64,000 nt of DNA from Russula earlei (Eukaryota > Basidiomycota > Agaricomycetes > Russulales > Russulaceae), in contig JAGFNK010000026.1 in assembly GCA_025769875.1 (NCBI GenBank), positions 186,001 through 250,000 of the forward strand, in the 5' to 3' direction. Shown here one piece after another: positions 12,487 through 23,944 of this stretch. Positions within the stretch are counted from its first letter, which is position 1. Each line of letters begins with the position of its first letter. The position numbers and the translations under genes were made by a program. The notes beneath the pieces are model-generated. The model saw only the letters and a program-made list of their open reading frames with translations. It searched no databases and was not told the origin of the DNA.

Positions 12487-14148
12487 ATGTTCTTCGCCAG
12501 GGCCTCACTCATTTTCGTCGTCCTGTCGCTCGCGGCAGTCTTCTGCGCGCACTCCGCAGAGGCTGCTCGCGGCCCGAAGATCACGAACAAAGTATACTTC
12601 GACATCAAACATGGAGACAAGGACATGGGTCGCAGTGCGTTCGCCCTCCCCATTTGTATTTACCTTATTTTTTTTTTTCTTTTCTCCTTCGTCGTCGCGT
12701 CTGAATCGTCCAAAGATTGATCTGTCTTTTTTTTATTTATTTTACTTTGACAGTCGTGATCGGGCTTTTCGGTGGTGTATGTTGTGTTCAGTTTCACTTG
12801 GCCTGCCGAGACGCACCAGACGACGTTCGTTTCTTTTTTCCCCCGTATAGACCGTCCCCAAAACGGTGGAGAACTTCCGCGCATTGGCCACTGGCGTCAA
12901 GAAGGATGGGACCGAGCTTGGCTTCGGTTACAAGGGATCCAAATTCCACCGCGTCATCAAGAATTTCATGTACGTACATCCATCCGTCTGTGTGTCTCCT
13001 GCGAGCCTCCTCATTGTTCCTTCCGTTGCAGGATTCAAGGAGGTGATTTCAGTGAGTTACCGATCGTCTCCATTTGAACATCCATAGCTTATCGGTGGCC
13101 AATATAGCGCGTGGCGATGGCACTGGTGGAAAGGTCCGCACCTGTCTTATGCTGATGTTGTCAATTTGCGTATCTCCCTACAGTCCATCTACGGTGACCG
13201 CTTCCCCGATGAGAATTTGTGCGTGTTGGGTTGTCCTGTATGTAGATGTGCTCTGACATGTTAACATGTGGCACAGCAAGCTCAAGCATACTTCCACTGG
13301 TCTTCTCTCCATGGCAAACGCTGGCAAGGATACAAATGGTAGCAGTTTTTCTTTCTCAACGGGATTATATTCGCTGAAAATTTCGTCGTAGGTTCTCAAT
13401 TTGTAGGTTAACAAAACGCATGCTGGCTGCCTCTGAATGGTAAACTCCACTCTAGTTCATCACCACAGCCATAACTAGCTGGCTTGATGGGAAACACGTA
13501 TGTTGTGCATTTTGCCCTCAAAGTTGGTGCTCATTCCCTTCAGGTCGTGTTCGGAAAAGTGCTCGAGGGCATGGACATCGTCCATAAGATTGGTCAGCCC
13601 TCTATAATCTCTACGTGTTTTCCACGAGATAGCTCAGACAACTCCAGAGGACGTTGCGAAGGGCAGGAGCGACCGCCCTGCCGAAGACGTCACCATCGTT
13701 GACTGTGGCGAAGTATGTATACAGTTCGTTGTGCTGTTTCATCGCTCATCTCGATCCCTAGCTCCCACGCGACGACGCCGATTCTGATGACAAAGAGGTA
13801 CCCCTCCACGCTGAGCTCTAGCCAGCTGTTTACTTAGTTGTTAAATCCGTCATGCGAATAAAAATGTCTACTCTTCAGGGCTTTGATCAGGACGTTACTC
13901 ACAAGGTGGATACCGCAGAGAAAGTCCCGTCGGAGCCTGGTAGCACGCCAGTAGCCTCTGCGCCAGTGACACTGCTCGACGAGCCCTCGAACTTCACATG
14001 GCGTTATATCATCGTCGGCTTGATCCTCTTCACTATCGCCACGACGATGTTTACCCTGATGGGGGGTCTACGGTGGCTGCGCCACTTGATTGCAACGCGG
14101 CGTCGTGGCAAATACCGTAAAGTTGATGATGAGGATCTAGAGAAGTAA
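12487..14148 (+). CDS. ER cyclophilin (peptidyl-prolyl isomerase, CypB-like) with C-terminal membrane anchor
   Basis: Secretory-pathway prolyl isomerase. A signal peptide ([20 protein letters not shown]) is followed by a complete cyclophilin domain: [31 protein letters not shown] (catalytic Arg), [20 protein letters not shown] and [15 protein letters not shown] (the Trp expected in cyclosporin binding). The C-terminus lacks HDEL/KDEL. It has a short acidic linker, then a hydrophobic segment ([20 protein letters not shown]), a basic stretch (RRGKYRK) and the end DDEDLEK, so a type I membrane protein with a short cytosolic tail is predicted. Six or more short introns are present (12,630-12,760, 12,820-12,850 and others). 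Stop TAA at 14146-14148. Confidence 0.93.
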
Positions 14149-14239
14149 ACGTGGTAACACACCGCGATACCCTCCTTGAGTCATTTAAATAAAATAGATT
14201 ATAATAAATCAAAACGAGTCGGCACATGTTCAGCTACAG

Positions 14240-15274
14240 CTAATGTGGTGACAAGGATATTAACGGTATCGATAGCGCGGCGATCCATGCGAGCGAAAGC
14301 CCAAATTGTTGAGTTGGCGTGCTGCCGCTGCTTGCAGTATTAGGACTGGATTTGAATGTTAAGTGTGGAATGCGAAGAACTGAGCGGGAGACGCACGGTA
14401 GCCCAGTATTGTCTGAAAACGAAGGACATGTGTCATTGGCACTTCCCTGCAGACGAGTGAGAAAGGTTGTGAAATACACGCGGAGACATCGTGATTTACT
14501 GTTGGATCAGCAGGACAACAGCCATTGTCTTCTAAGCTGGGGACGCTTCCAAGCGCCGCAGCATTCTTGGAGCCTGACCAATGGGATGCACAAGAGACGC
14601 TCTGATAACTTACGTTCCATACACCGAAGTCCTACGAATGCGTGTAAGGCTACACGAAGGAGAGAAGGATCCGACATACCGAATATCCTATGAAATGCTG
14701 AGAGGCTTTCCGGCTTACTTTTGCAGATACACTCACCGTAGAAAGTTACGTTGGAAGGGAAAAAGTCGCTCGGTATCGACGACGAAGGAAAGGCAAGGTC
14801 GAAATTGAGATAGCTTCCTGCCCTGGCGAATCATCACGCATATGAGCATCGTAGGTCAAACCGTGGAAAGTCCACTCACGAGTTGGGACCGCTAACGGTC
14901 CCGTTGCACCAACCGGACTTGCTAAGCGGACATAGGTCGGTGATCTTTACGACAACGCTTTTTGTCACGGTCGGGTAGAAGGGGGGGTCGGAAAGAAAGG
15001 TATTGAGAAGAGTAAGTCGAAAGCAGCGTCCGCACGAGGGACCAAACGCGGTGCTGCTCCCATATGCCATCTGGTTTAGAGCAGCCGTGGGATAATGAGT
15101 GCTTCCGGCCGCGCAACCACAAGCGGCAATATAATCTTCAGGTAGGGTATAATGTGTCATGGTAGCGATTCCGGATTGCGGGTATTGTATCCATTGGGAG
15201 GCGCAAGATAAAAGAGGGGAGGAGAGGAATAATAGGAACGAGAAAGTGAAAACATGGTTGAAGGAAAGAGACAT
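14240..15274 (-). CDS. GH45 endoglucanase, subfamily-C-like, probably GPI-anchored
   Basis: Secreted cellulase-type hydrolase (beta-1,4-glucan or related substrate). The signal peptide (MSLSFNHVFTFSFLLFLSSP) is followed by the mature start ATMTHYTLPEDYIAACGCAA, a Cys-rich core (TAFGPSCGRCFRLTLLN; KITDLCPLSKSGWCNGTVSG), then YLNFDLAFPSSSIPSDFF and DFGVWNVSYQSVSCAHWSG. This order resembles the single-domain basidiomycete (Phanerochaete Cel45A-like) subfamily. After a small Ser/Thr-rich stretch the protein ends in a hydrophobic tail (FGLSLAWIAALSIPLISLSP), as expected for a GPI-anchor signal. No carbohydrate-binding module is seen. Four or five short introns, including a likely last one near 14,350. 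I did not map the catalytic residues. Confidence 0.85.
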
Positions 15275-15352
15275 GATAAGACTTGTGTATGAAAAATAAA
15301 AAATATAATAACACACAACTAATTTGAAGGAAGGGTGAGCAAGCCGGAAACC

Positions 15353-17837
15353 ATGATGAGAGCCTTGTATCCAACCTCGAATGCTCTTGATGCTCTCTCT
15401 GACGACCTGATTGCGCTCAAAATCGCACGACACACGCCCTGCGAGCTTTGTGACGACTGCCCGGGTCTTCATCCTGGTCCTCACGTCCACGTTGTGCGCG
15501 ATGGAGAAAACTCCTTGATCGACCTCACGCAGTACGGCTCCGACGAAGAGGACGATGGACCCGCATATCTCCGTCGGTGTGGCTGCGGTCACGACCCACG
15601 GCAGCACGGCGCGAACGCGGCGGAGCTTGGCGAGGAGGAGTACACACGCAGAGCTAATCTAGCTCTCCAAATCGACCAACATCTCGAGGTGCGCCTGCCA
15701 TTCTGGATCACCTTGTGAAGCGCTGCTTGTGACACCTCAGCCCCTGCCCTGCCCTGCGTGCTAGGTGCGGAGTTTTCAACCGTTTGCCGACCTTTTCTTG
15801 ACACCTTCTTCGTCCCATTGGCGGTATTTAGGGATCAGGCAAGCTGCTCGACTTTGCCTATTCAGATGACGGACTTAGGGCGCTTCGTCACGGAATGCGG
15901 ATGGCCATGTCACTCGCTAGTCCGCTCACAGAACCAGCTGGTTCGGCGTCTCTCGGTAAGTTCCATTCGCGTTTACCACGAGGCAGTTTCCTTTCTCATC
16001 GCTCATATCACATCTTGCCTCTCGCCTCTTGACATGTATAAAGCCCCATCATCACCGAGACAAACGCCACTCTCTCGGGCCTCCTCCTCCATTGACGAGG
16101 ATCTACATCAGCTGGCCAAACGACCCCGATTATCTGAGGAAGACGACGAGGACGAAGACAAGCCCCTTGCTATCACTGCGCGCATGAACCTCCCTTCATC
16201 CTCTCGCTTCGAGAACGGCGCACGGCCTCATCCCCCCCGTCGCGGAGGCAAAGGCCCGAGTGCCATGTCGACCGCTCACACTGCGCCTGTGTCCATTCCA
16301 CCTCCATCGGGTGATATCCTCGCAGAAATGAACGGGGAAATCTCTCCCACGAACGCTTCCGAGGTGCCATACAAAGTGGAGGAGCAGATGGATGAGAGCC
16401 AGCTCGATCGCCTCGCCACTGGAGTCACCGTTGACACCGCGGTCCCGTCATCGTCTAGCTCGGTTCGGCTGTCAATCTTGTGGCACACGTGACATGCTTT
16501 GACGTTCCAGTCGTCGCAGTATCCAGGCATGAAACCTGAAAAGCCCTCCGCCATCGAGCTGCGGAAAGGTATCATCCAAATTATATCTGTGGAGAATGAC
16601 GGTCACCCTCGGTCTCATGTCATTCTCACCAACCTCAAGACACTGTTTCGCAAGCAGCTCCCCGTGATGCCCCGAGAATACATTGCCCGACTCGTCTTTG
16701 ATTCCAACTCGAAGTGCCTTGCGATTTGTAAGCGGGGATACAAGGTCGTTGGGGGCATCTGCTACCGCCCCTTCCCACACAGAGGCTTCGCAGAAATCGT
16801 CTTCTTCGCGACCGCATCAATATCCCAAGAAAAGGTGTCGTGTGCTCCGATCTGAATAAGTCATTCCAAATCCGTGGGTGTTGATCATGAGTCATACACA
16901 GGGTTACGGTGGACTTTTGATGGATCACTTCAAGGCCCATACAAGGCGCACATATCCAGACATGATGCATTTCCTCACCTACGCGGATAATTTTGCCGTC
17001 GGATATTTCAAGAAGCAGGGGTTCTCCAAGGAGATAACGCTTGATCGCTCTGTATGGGCGGGTTACATCAAAGACTATGAAGGTGGCACCATCATGCAGT
17101 GTACCATGTTGCGCCGTGTCGACTACACGGCCACGCGGGACATCATCGTGCACCAACGCGAGGCTGTCCTTACCAAAATACGCCAACTGTCGAGGAGCCA
17201 CGAGGTGTACCCCGGTCTGCCCCAATTCCAAAACGGCGCTGGAGAGGGTGTGATTGTCGACTACCGAAATGTGCCTGGGCTCCGTGCGTGTTCGCATCTC
17301 CGAACCCTCTCACGGCTGCTCACTCGTCTTGGTGGATGATAGGCGAAAGTGGGTGGACACCAGATATGTCGGCAGCGTGCGTGTTGTCTATATCCGATCG
17401 CTGAGCAAATATGTCATAAAGTGATTGCATGACAACAGGACTATGCCCGTGACGAGAAACACGGAGCTGAGCACCATGAATCGACTCCTGTCAGAGATGC
17501 AGAACCACACGTCCGCTTGGCCCTTCCGTGAACCTGTAAAACTATCGGAGGCGGCGGATTATTACGAGGTGATCGAACAGCCCATGGGTCCGTCTTCCGT
17601 GCCTTTCTCTTCACAGAAGCCGAGAATAAAACGTTCCTTCGTCGTGCAGATTTGAGGACAATGGGGGAGAAGCTAGAGAGTGGCAAGTACGCAAGCTTGG
17701 AAGAGTTCGTAGACGACGCCCAACTGATTTTCGACAATTGTCGGTACTACAACCTCGAGGACTCGATGTGGTGCAAGCATGCGAACAGACTCGAAAAGGC
17801 ATTCAAAGAAAGCTTGGCCCGTCTGCGCGATTTATAA
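15353..17837 (+). CDS. GCN5: Histone acetyltransferase GCN5 (SAGA catalytic subunit) with bromodomain
   Basis: Acetylates histone H3 tails in SAGA/ADA complexes. The N-terminus (ATG 15353) has a Cys/His-rich block (HTPCELCDDCPGLHPGPHVH; YLRRCGCGHDPRQHG) like the PCAF N-terminal zinc region. An acidic nuclear segment (KRPRLSEEDDEDEDKP) follows, then the GNAT core: AEIVFFATASISQEKGYGG (catalytic Glu in AEIVF; Q-x-x-G-x-G CoA loop), TYADNFAVGYFKKQGFSKEI and WAGYIKDYEGGTIMQC. After PGLRESGWTPDM comes the bromodomain (LLSEMQNHTSAWPFREPV; YYEVIEQPMDLRTM; DNCRYYN). Introns 15,690-15,832 and 15,956-16,044 join in phase, so the N-terminal block belongs to this gene. All bromodomain junctions also keep frame. 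Confidence 0.95.
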
Positions 17838-20503
17838 GCTCGGTTGTGCCCCGCCGTTGGGAGATGCTTTATTGATTCACAGTCCTGATCGCACCTGTAT
17901 TTTTATGCATTGTATTCTTCCAATATCAATCATGTCGAGTTGACTATGATCGGAGCGGATCGATGAAGAAAACATTGGCATTACGCCATACACGTAAAGA
18001 CAGCCAGCCGTATGTTGGGACGGGGAAGAAGACTCGGCATTTCGCTGTCCACATGCCGCACGGCTCTAGACTTGGCGGGCCCCCCGGGGGAGTTGAAGTG
18101 ACAATGGACGAGCATCGACCGCATCGTGACTACGGCATCCCGCTTCCTTCCACGATGGTGTCTGCGGGAATCCTGCGGCATGCGTTTCATCAAGTCCGCA
18201 AAAAAAAGAAGAGTGCTCGCGTCCCTTCGGCGTTGTCTGCGTTCTCCACGCATTGACCGCGCCCGAGCGCCGCCGACAAGTGTGGGGGATGCGGCCGCGG
18301 CGTTCCACGCGTCCATCCATTGGGCCACGAGCCACCGGCATTGTCACAGTGACTGGCACTGGCCGGCGCTCCGCGTTCATCTGGCGAGATTTCTGTCCGC
18401 ATGCTGGCCACGCGCTCTGCACGCGCGCGAAGCTTCGGCATGCTGTAGAGTCCGAGCGTGTCTCGGAAACCAAACGATCCACTTTGTCGGGGCGATGTTA
18501 CTGTATCGACGGGAGATCAGAGAGACAGTGGATGATATGGATCATCAACATGTAGCCGCACCGCACGCACACACTGTCCGTAAAACACTGGCGGGTCAGT
18601 CAGCCAAATGCTGCGATCTGATTGGTCAGATTTCGAGAGCTGAATTGTAAGATGCCCAGCGTGTGCGCCCACGTCCTCTCCTGACCATGGGCCCGAGCTC
18701 AAAAAATACTATTAAGTCCACCGTTCTGCCCGCTAACCTCCATCCGATCTCTAAATGGTTTACAAACCGAGCCAGAATGCGGCAGTACTGACGCGACGCA
18801 TATTAATCCCCTGGAAGCAATCGGATCAACAGAGCGCAATGGGATCATACTCCGGTGATTTTTACGGAAAGCTATCCAAATGCCAAAGAGCACAACTTGA
18901 AGGACCATCCAATCTTGTGCTCTTCTTTGGTGTTGAACTACTAGCCAAAATCAAGATCATCAGGTGGTGGATGTTATTGTTGCCAGTTCCTGAGGTACGA
19001 GAGGCCCTGCATGAGGTTGGTTGTACAATAGATAACGTACCCCCACATCCGATGACGCTGACAACCGAAACCGAAGAGAGCGCCATGTGCAACGGTGGAA
19101 GCATTTGCCAATCGCCCATGGCCGCTCCATGATTGCATGATTAGCCATCTGCCGCTATGTGGACGGTAAATTTCGGTATCCGTTCTGTGATTTTCCAGTA
19201 TACCGTAATTGCAATGGAGGGGTGATCGAGGTTCTCGACAAGGGGAAAGATGGACATGACGACATGACACGACGTTCGACCTCGACCCGCAGACCTAGCG
19301 TGGACAAATGCGTGCGTGCGTGTCATTTTGCGTCATCGGTGGCTCCCTCCGAGACGCGCAGGCATCCAGTGATCCACAGCAGCACCGAGACCGATGGTCT
19401 CCGAGCCGACTTCAGCGGGGATACAGGACCAGGTTCATTCCCTGATCGACGATTAGAACGGTGTAGGGTACGTACTGTAGATGATCGATAAACCTTACAT
19501 GGATCATAAGCGTGACACGTCGGCTTCAAAATTATCCGGCCCAAAAAAAATGACCGTGTCGATGTCATTTTGAACCGTTCATGTATCTACGGTGACATAG
19601 GGACACCCTTCCGATAACCTGAAAATCGATGCAGGTTAGCGCCTTATGGTGAGAGATACCGTCGGAGTCTTACTGTGAACCCAGCCCCAAAGCTTTCCAA
19701 CTATATATGACCAGTAGCCGTACCATCTCTCAGGATATGAACAATGCTTCAACAGAAGGGGGTAACACTTCACTGAACCCACAAGTCGGAGGTGCTCTCC
19801 AGCAACTCGGTCTCGTTTGTGACGAGTTTAGTAACGAGAGTCTAGTCAGCTCCAATGAGACTGTCAAAATAGGTCAGATTTAATCCAGCATTTTATATTG
19901 GAATTGGAATCACGACAGGAGACGTGAAGTAAGGTGTAAAGGGAGATCGCACGCACACACGAACCCAAAACCGGCCAACTGAATAGAAGCGAGAGCGCTT
20001 AGTCTGCGCAGGAACTGGTTCTCGGATCACCGTGAACATTTGGGAATGTGTGGATCGAGAACTGGTGCCTTCGAGTCCGCCGGAGTTTACGCAAGCCATA
20101 CTCACATTTCCTGCTGGGCACGACCGTAGGGGTACACACAACGAGTACTTTAAAGTGCTTCCGTCCAGCTGGCGAATGCATCCGGCATCGTTCCGGCAGT
20201 TCTACATCGAGGGTGACCCAAACGGGGGCATGTTTACGATCGGGACAAGGGCCTGTTTCGGTGTAGGATACACCAATGTCGCTAAAACGACCATGCAAAA
20301 GGGAACAGCTTTGTCAAAGCAATCAAACCCAATCGGATCCCTAAACGACCCTTGTTCCTTCAATTCTATCTGATAGAAGCGACTGTTGCGTACGGGAGCA
20401 GCACTTAGCGATACCCGAGGCACCGAAGTTGTGACATGAACGCATCAATGATCGAGTCTCGAATGTGCCAAGTCACCCCCGACAGCGTGACACCGCGATG
20501 AAG
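17838..20503. other. 2.7-kb spacer with no supported gene
   Basis: No recognisable protein, tRNA or repeat was found here. Open frames exist on both strands (18,066-18,482 minus; 20,032-20,373 plus), but none has a known motif or credible splice continuation. A TATA-like ACTATATATGA at about 19,700 precedes a short frame from 19,738 (MNNASTEGGNTSLNP) that I cannot extend into a gene. The left half is GC-rich and the right half nearer average. It may be promoter sequence, a degraded gene or a non-coding transcript. Confidence 0.45.
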
Positions 20504-21582
20504 CTACCGTTTTTGCTCTGACCCTGTCTGTACCTGTGCTTGTGTCCTGGCTTCTCGCCAACCCTTGTCGAGGCGATCGAGAACGCCTTGTACAGCACGC
20601 ACGGCACCCTTGCGTTCCCGGCGTGCTTCAGTCCACGTGCTGTCGATATTTATGGCATCAAGACGGAGGAGTGCCTGAAGTAAGAGCTCTCCGAGACGGG
20701 TGTGCTCGGCGTCGACTGTAGGGGTGCGAAGGAACGCATCGACACTGGGCTCGATGGTACCACGCACGGCGGCAAGCTCGGCCTGGATGAGGTTGATAGT
20801 TGATGTTTCGGTTTTTGGGGCCTTCGGCGTGGCTGCCTCCACGGGACTAGGTGAAGCCGCGGGAGTCGAGTCGAGAAGGAGTAGCGTTCCACCTGGTCGT
20901 ATCTTGTACGCTGACACTGTAGGGATTATGATAAGCACATGAGGAAATGATGGGGTGAGGTTAGGGTATTGATTCAGATGGGCATGTGTAGGTTGACTAT
21001 GACGCAACAGCAAACTGCAGTTGGTTGAAATTGACGATGGATAGACGGATGGGGAAACGTGGCGGAATCAGGAGTGGAGCGAAAGGGAAGACTGGAAGTG
21101 ACGTATGGTCGATAGGAAGGAAAAGGAAGAACGCACAAGCGGCATCATCATCTTTCATTATAGCACCCGCATAGATGAGTTTGAAACCATTAGGGGGAAG
21201 GTGTGTGAGCTCCGAAAGGGTCTGCCGGAGAGCAGAGAGTTTGGTATCGAGTGGAGGAAGGGTAACCTGGAGCCTGGGAGCGCAGATCAGGGGGCAGTGA
21301 AGGAAAGGTGAAGGTGAGGCAAGAGATGAGAGGGAGCACGGTAAACGCGAGGCATGTCAGGGGCCGAAAAGGGAAGGAAAGTATGGAGGGTGCGAACCGT
21401 TCACGTCCCCATTTCACTGTGAGTGACATGTTTTTGTTGTCTTGGCCAAAAAGGCCGCGAAAGCGGGAGTAGGCTAGTGAAAGAATGATGAAGACGGCGA
21501 GGGAGGAGAGGGTATAATATATGTGAGAGGGGTTGGGATCTATGAGAAGGAGAGGCAGTGAACGGCCGAGGGAGGGGGACAT
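20504..21582 (-). CDS. Membrane-anchored UBL-BAG domain protein (Hsp70 co-chaperone)
   Basis: Likely Hsp70 nucleotide-exchange factor tethered to the ER or nuclear envelope, in the style of fission-yeast Bag101 and budding-yeast Snl1. Exon 1 gives an N-terminal membrane segment (HIYYTLSSLAVFIILSLAYS). Exon 2 (ending near 21,136) encodes a ubiquitin-like domain (TKLSALRQTLSELTHLPP; FKLIYAGAIMKDDDA), which continues in exon 3 (from 20,922) as LSAYKIRPGGTLLLLD. The C-terminal BAG domain contains ELLLQALLRLDAINIDSTWT then ARRERKGAVRAVQGVLDRLD. Stop TAG at 20504-20506. The 189-bp gap to the divergent MAPKK gene is pyrimidine-rich and must hold both promoters. Confidence 0.87.
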
Positions 21583-21771
21583 GAAAAAGAAGGAACAGCA
21601 GCGAATGCGGGTTCCGGGGGTCCTCGCACTCGGAAGACGCGCTGCGCATCATGCGCATACATCTACACAGCACATCTCTGAGCATCCCGTTCGTCCGATA
21701 CATTTAGAACCGAGGACAGCTTCTCCCTCTCTCTCATCTCTCCCCCCCCCCCCTCCTCCCTCTCTTCTACA

Positions 21772-23538
21772 ATGTCGGATTCGTTACCCGCCTCTCCTAG
21801 ACCCTCCCTCTTCCCCACCCGAAAACCCCCCGGCCCGCCCCCCTCCCGCTCGATGTCCACCTTCGTTGCCAGAGGTAATGGCGCAACCCCAATACCTGCC
21901 AGTCTTCAGGAGAAAATGGCAGCCGTACGCATCCTTCTCGTCTCCACTATTTCCTATACCCTTACCTTCCCCTCACAGATGGCAAGGCGGGTGCCACAAA
22001 CGCCAGATGTCGACGGTGCTACCGCCGCTTTCAAGCGCATCAGTTTCGGTGCACCTACCACTCAGCTGCGAACACCCTCGGGTGGCCCGGGTCCATTACG
22101 TCCAGTCCTCCCTTCTGGAATGGCTGCCCGCCGTAACAAACCGTTATTCAAACTGAGTGACATCACTGGTGACCAACAAGAAGCTAGTGGTGGCGCTTTA
22201 GGCGCTGGTCCGGCCACAGACAATCCGAGGGATACCGAGTGGCCTCCTCGTCGTTCTGCGGCTGTGACAAACACCCCATTTGCTAATTTCGGGAAGATCG
22301 TGTACGCTCTCCCGGTCCTCGTTAGGCTGTTCTTCGCTCACACATTGGCAGTGATCCTTCCGGGGCGCTCAACTTTAGCGGCAAAGCCGTTGTACACTCT
22401 TCAGGCGTTGACTTTTCTAATGGTCCCTCTTTCGCCATCAACATGGATCAGCTCCAACTCGGTGAAGAGCTCGGTAATGGTGCCTATGGTACCGTCAAGC
22501 GAGTCCTCCACAAACCCACCAATGTAGCAATGGCGATGAAGGTAGAAGCCTTCCAACGATCTCTCTCCGCTGACTTGCTCACTCTGGTTGCAGGAAATTC
22601 GGTTAGAACTTGACGATACCAAGCTAAATGCGATCATCATGGAACTTGATATTCTACACCGCGCCGTTCACCCGTCCATTGTCGACTTTTACGGCGCGTT
22701 CTTCATAGAGTCGTGTGTCTATTACTGCATGGAGTATATGGATGCTGGCAGTCTGGATAAACTATATGGGGTCGGCGTGCCCGAGCCGGTCTTGGGTCGC
22801 ATTATCTCTTGCATGGTTAAAGGGCTCAAATTTCTCAAAGACGAATTGCAGATCATTCACCGGGGTATGTGTCACACTTCGCGGCCGACAGGGCTTGTTG
22901 ATACAACCAATTTTACTCTAGACGTCAAACCTACGAATGTTCTTCTTAACAAACGAGGTGACGTCAAACTTTGTGATTTCGGCGTTTCCGGTCAGCTCGA
23001 TAAATCGCTTGCTAAAACAAACATCGGTTGCCAAAGCTACATGGCACCCGAGCGCATCAAGGGCGAATCCCAAAACGCACTCAGCACGTACACCGTCTCG
23101 TCTGACGTGTGGTCGGTCGGTTTGGCGACGCTCGAGATCGCAATTGGGAAATACCCGTATCCACCCGAGACCTACTCAAACGTCTTTGCCCAACTCACCG
23201 CAATCATCCATGGTGATCCGCCAGAATTACCCGACACTTATTCGGAAACAGCTCGAGATTGGGTGAGCAGGTGTCTCGTCAAGCGGCCGGAGGACCGAGC
23301 GACATACGCCCAACTATTGGTGTGTGACTTTCTTCGGCATGTTTATTTGGGTTGACTAATTTGAGGTGACCTGATACAGAGTCATCCATTTCTGCATGAA
23401 GACGCGCGACGCAACGTCGACATGCGCGGGTGGGTGGCGCGCGCTTTGCAATGGAAGGATGAGCAAAAACAGCAAAGGCGGTTGCGCCAGCAGGAATCAG
23501 AACCACTACACCCGACAGACACTTTACGACCATCCTGA
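21772..23538 (+). CDS. PBS2: MAP kinase kinase of the HOG (high-osmolarity) pathway, Pbs2-type
   Basis: Dual-specificity kinase that should phosphorylate the Hog1 MAP kinase. The N-terminus is disordered and Pro-rich (RKPPGPPPSRS), as expected for docking and SH3-binding. The kinase domain has the Gly loop (LGEELGNGAYGTVKRVLH), VAMAMKEIRLELDD, the catalytic loop HRDVKPTNVLLNKRGDVKLC followed by DFGVSG, and the activation segment SLAKTNIGCQSYMAPERI, whose S-x-A-K-T matches the Ser/Thr pair phosphorylated in yeast Pbs2. WSVGLATLEIAIGKYPYPPE and a short C-terminal tail follow. An intron splits HRD (near 22,864-22,921), another is at 23,323-23,380. Stop TGA at 23536-23538. The SLAKTNIG segment favours Pbs2 over Ste7/Mkk types. 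Confidence 0.94.
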
Positions 23539-23944
23539 TTTTGGCTACGGCCAACCTGCCAACCTTTCGCTACGTTTTTATTATGGCAAAACCCGGAGGA
23601 GTCCTTCGACCTTGCCACTTCCGCCGGTTTCTATTAACACGTTCTTATCCCGGCGTATCCTATCGTACACGCCTCTCCTCAAGCGTGGCACCGCTAATCC
23701 CGCACTCGTCTGACTGGGACTATCCTGTCGTTGCCACAAAGAGATATAGAGGTGCTCGGGATGGAGAAGGATTAGTTGGGCCCCGGCCGGCCAGGGTCAT
23801 CCTGGAGAGGGTTGGTGTAAATTATATGCGCACGATATTTATTATATTTGATACACGGTTGAGCGGGCCGAGATTTGAAGTGTGGGTGGATGATTGATTG
23901 ATTAGCAGGAGGGAGGGAAAGGGAACGGCCTCGTCTGTCCCAAC
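23539..23944. other. 3' end of the MAPKK gene and promoter of IleRS
   Basis: About 400 bp between two co-oriented genes. An AT-rich TATTTATTATATTTG stretch near 23,835-23,850 is a plausible 3'-end signal of the MAPKK gene. No further gene is seen. Confidence 0.5.

Noticed and set aside
18066..18650. Overlapping GC-rich open frames on both strands
   Set aside because: Arg/Pro-rich in all frames, typical of stop-poor GC-rich DNA rather than coding sequence.
20032..20373. 113-aa + strand open frame between GCN5 and the BAG gene
   Set aside because: No homology that I recognise, no promoter or intron features; kept only as part of the spacer description.
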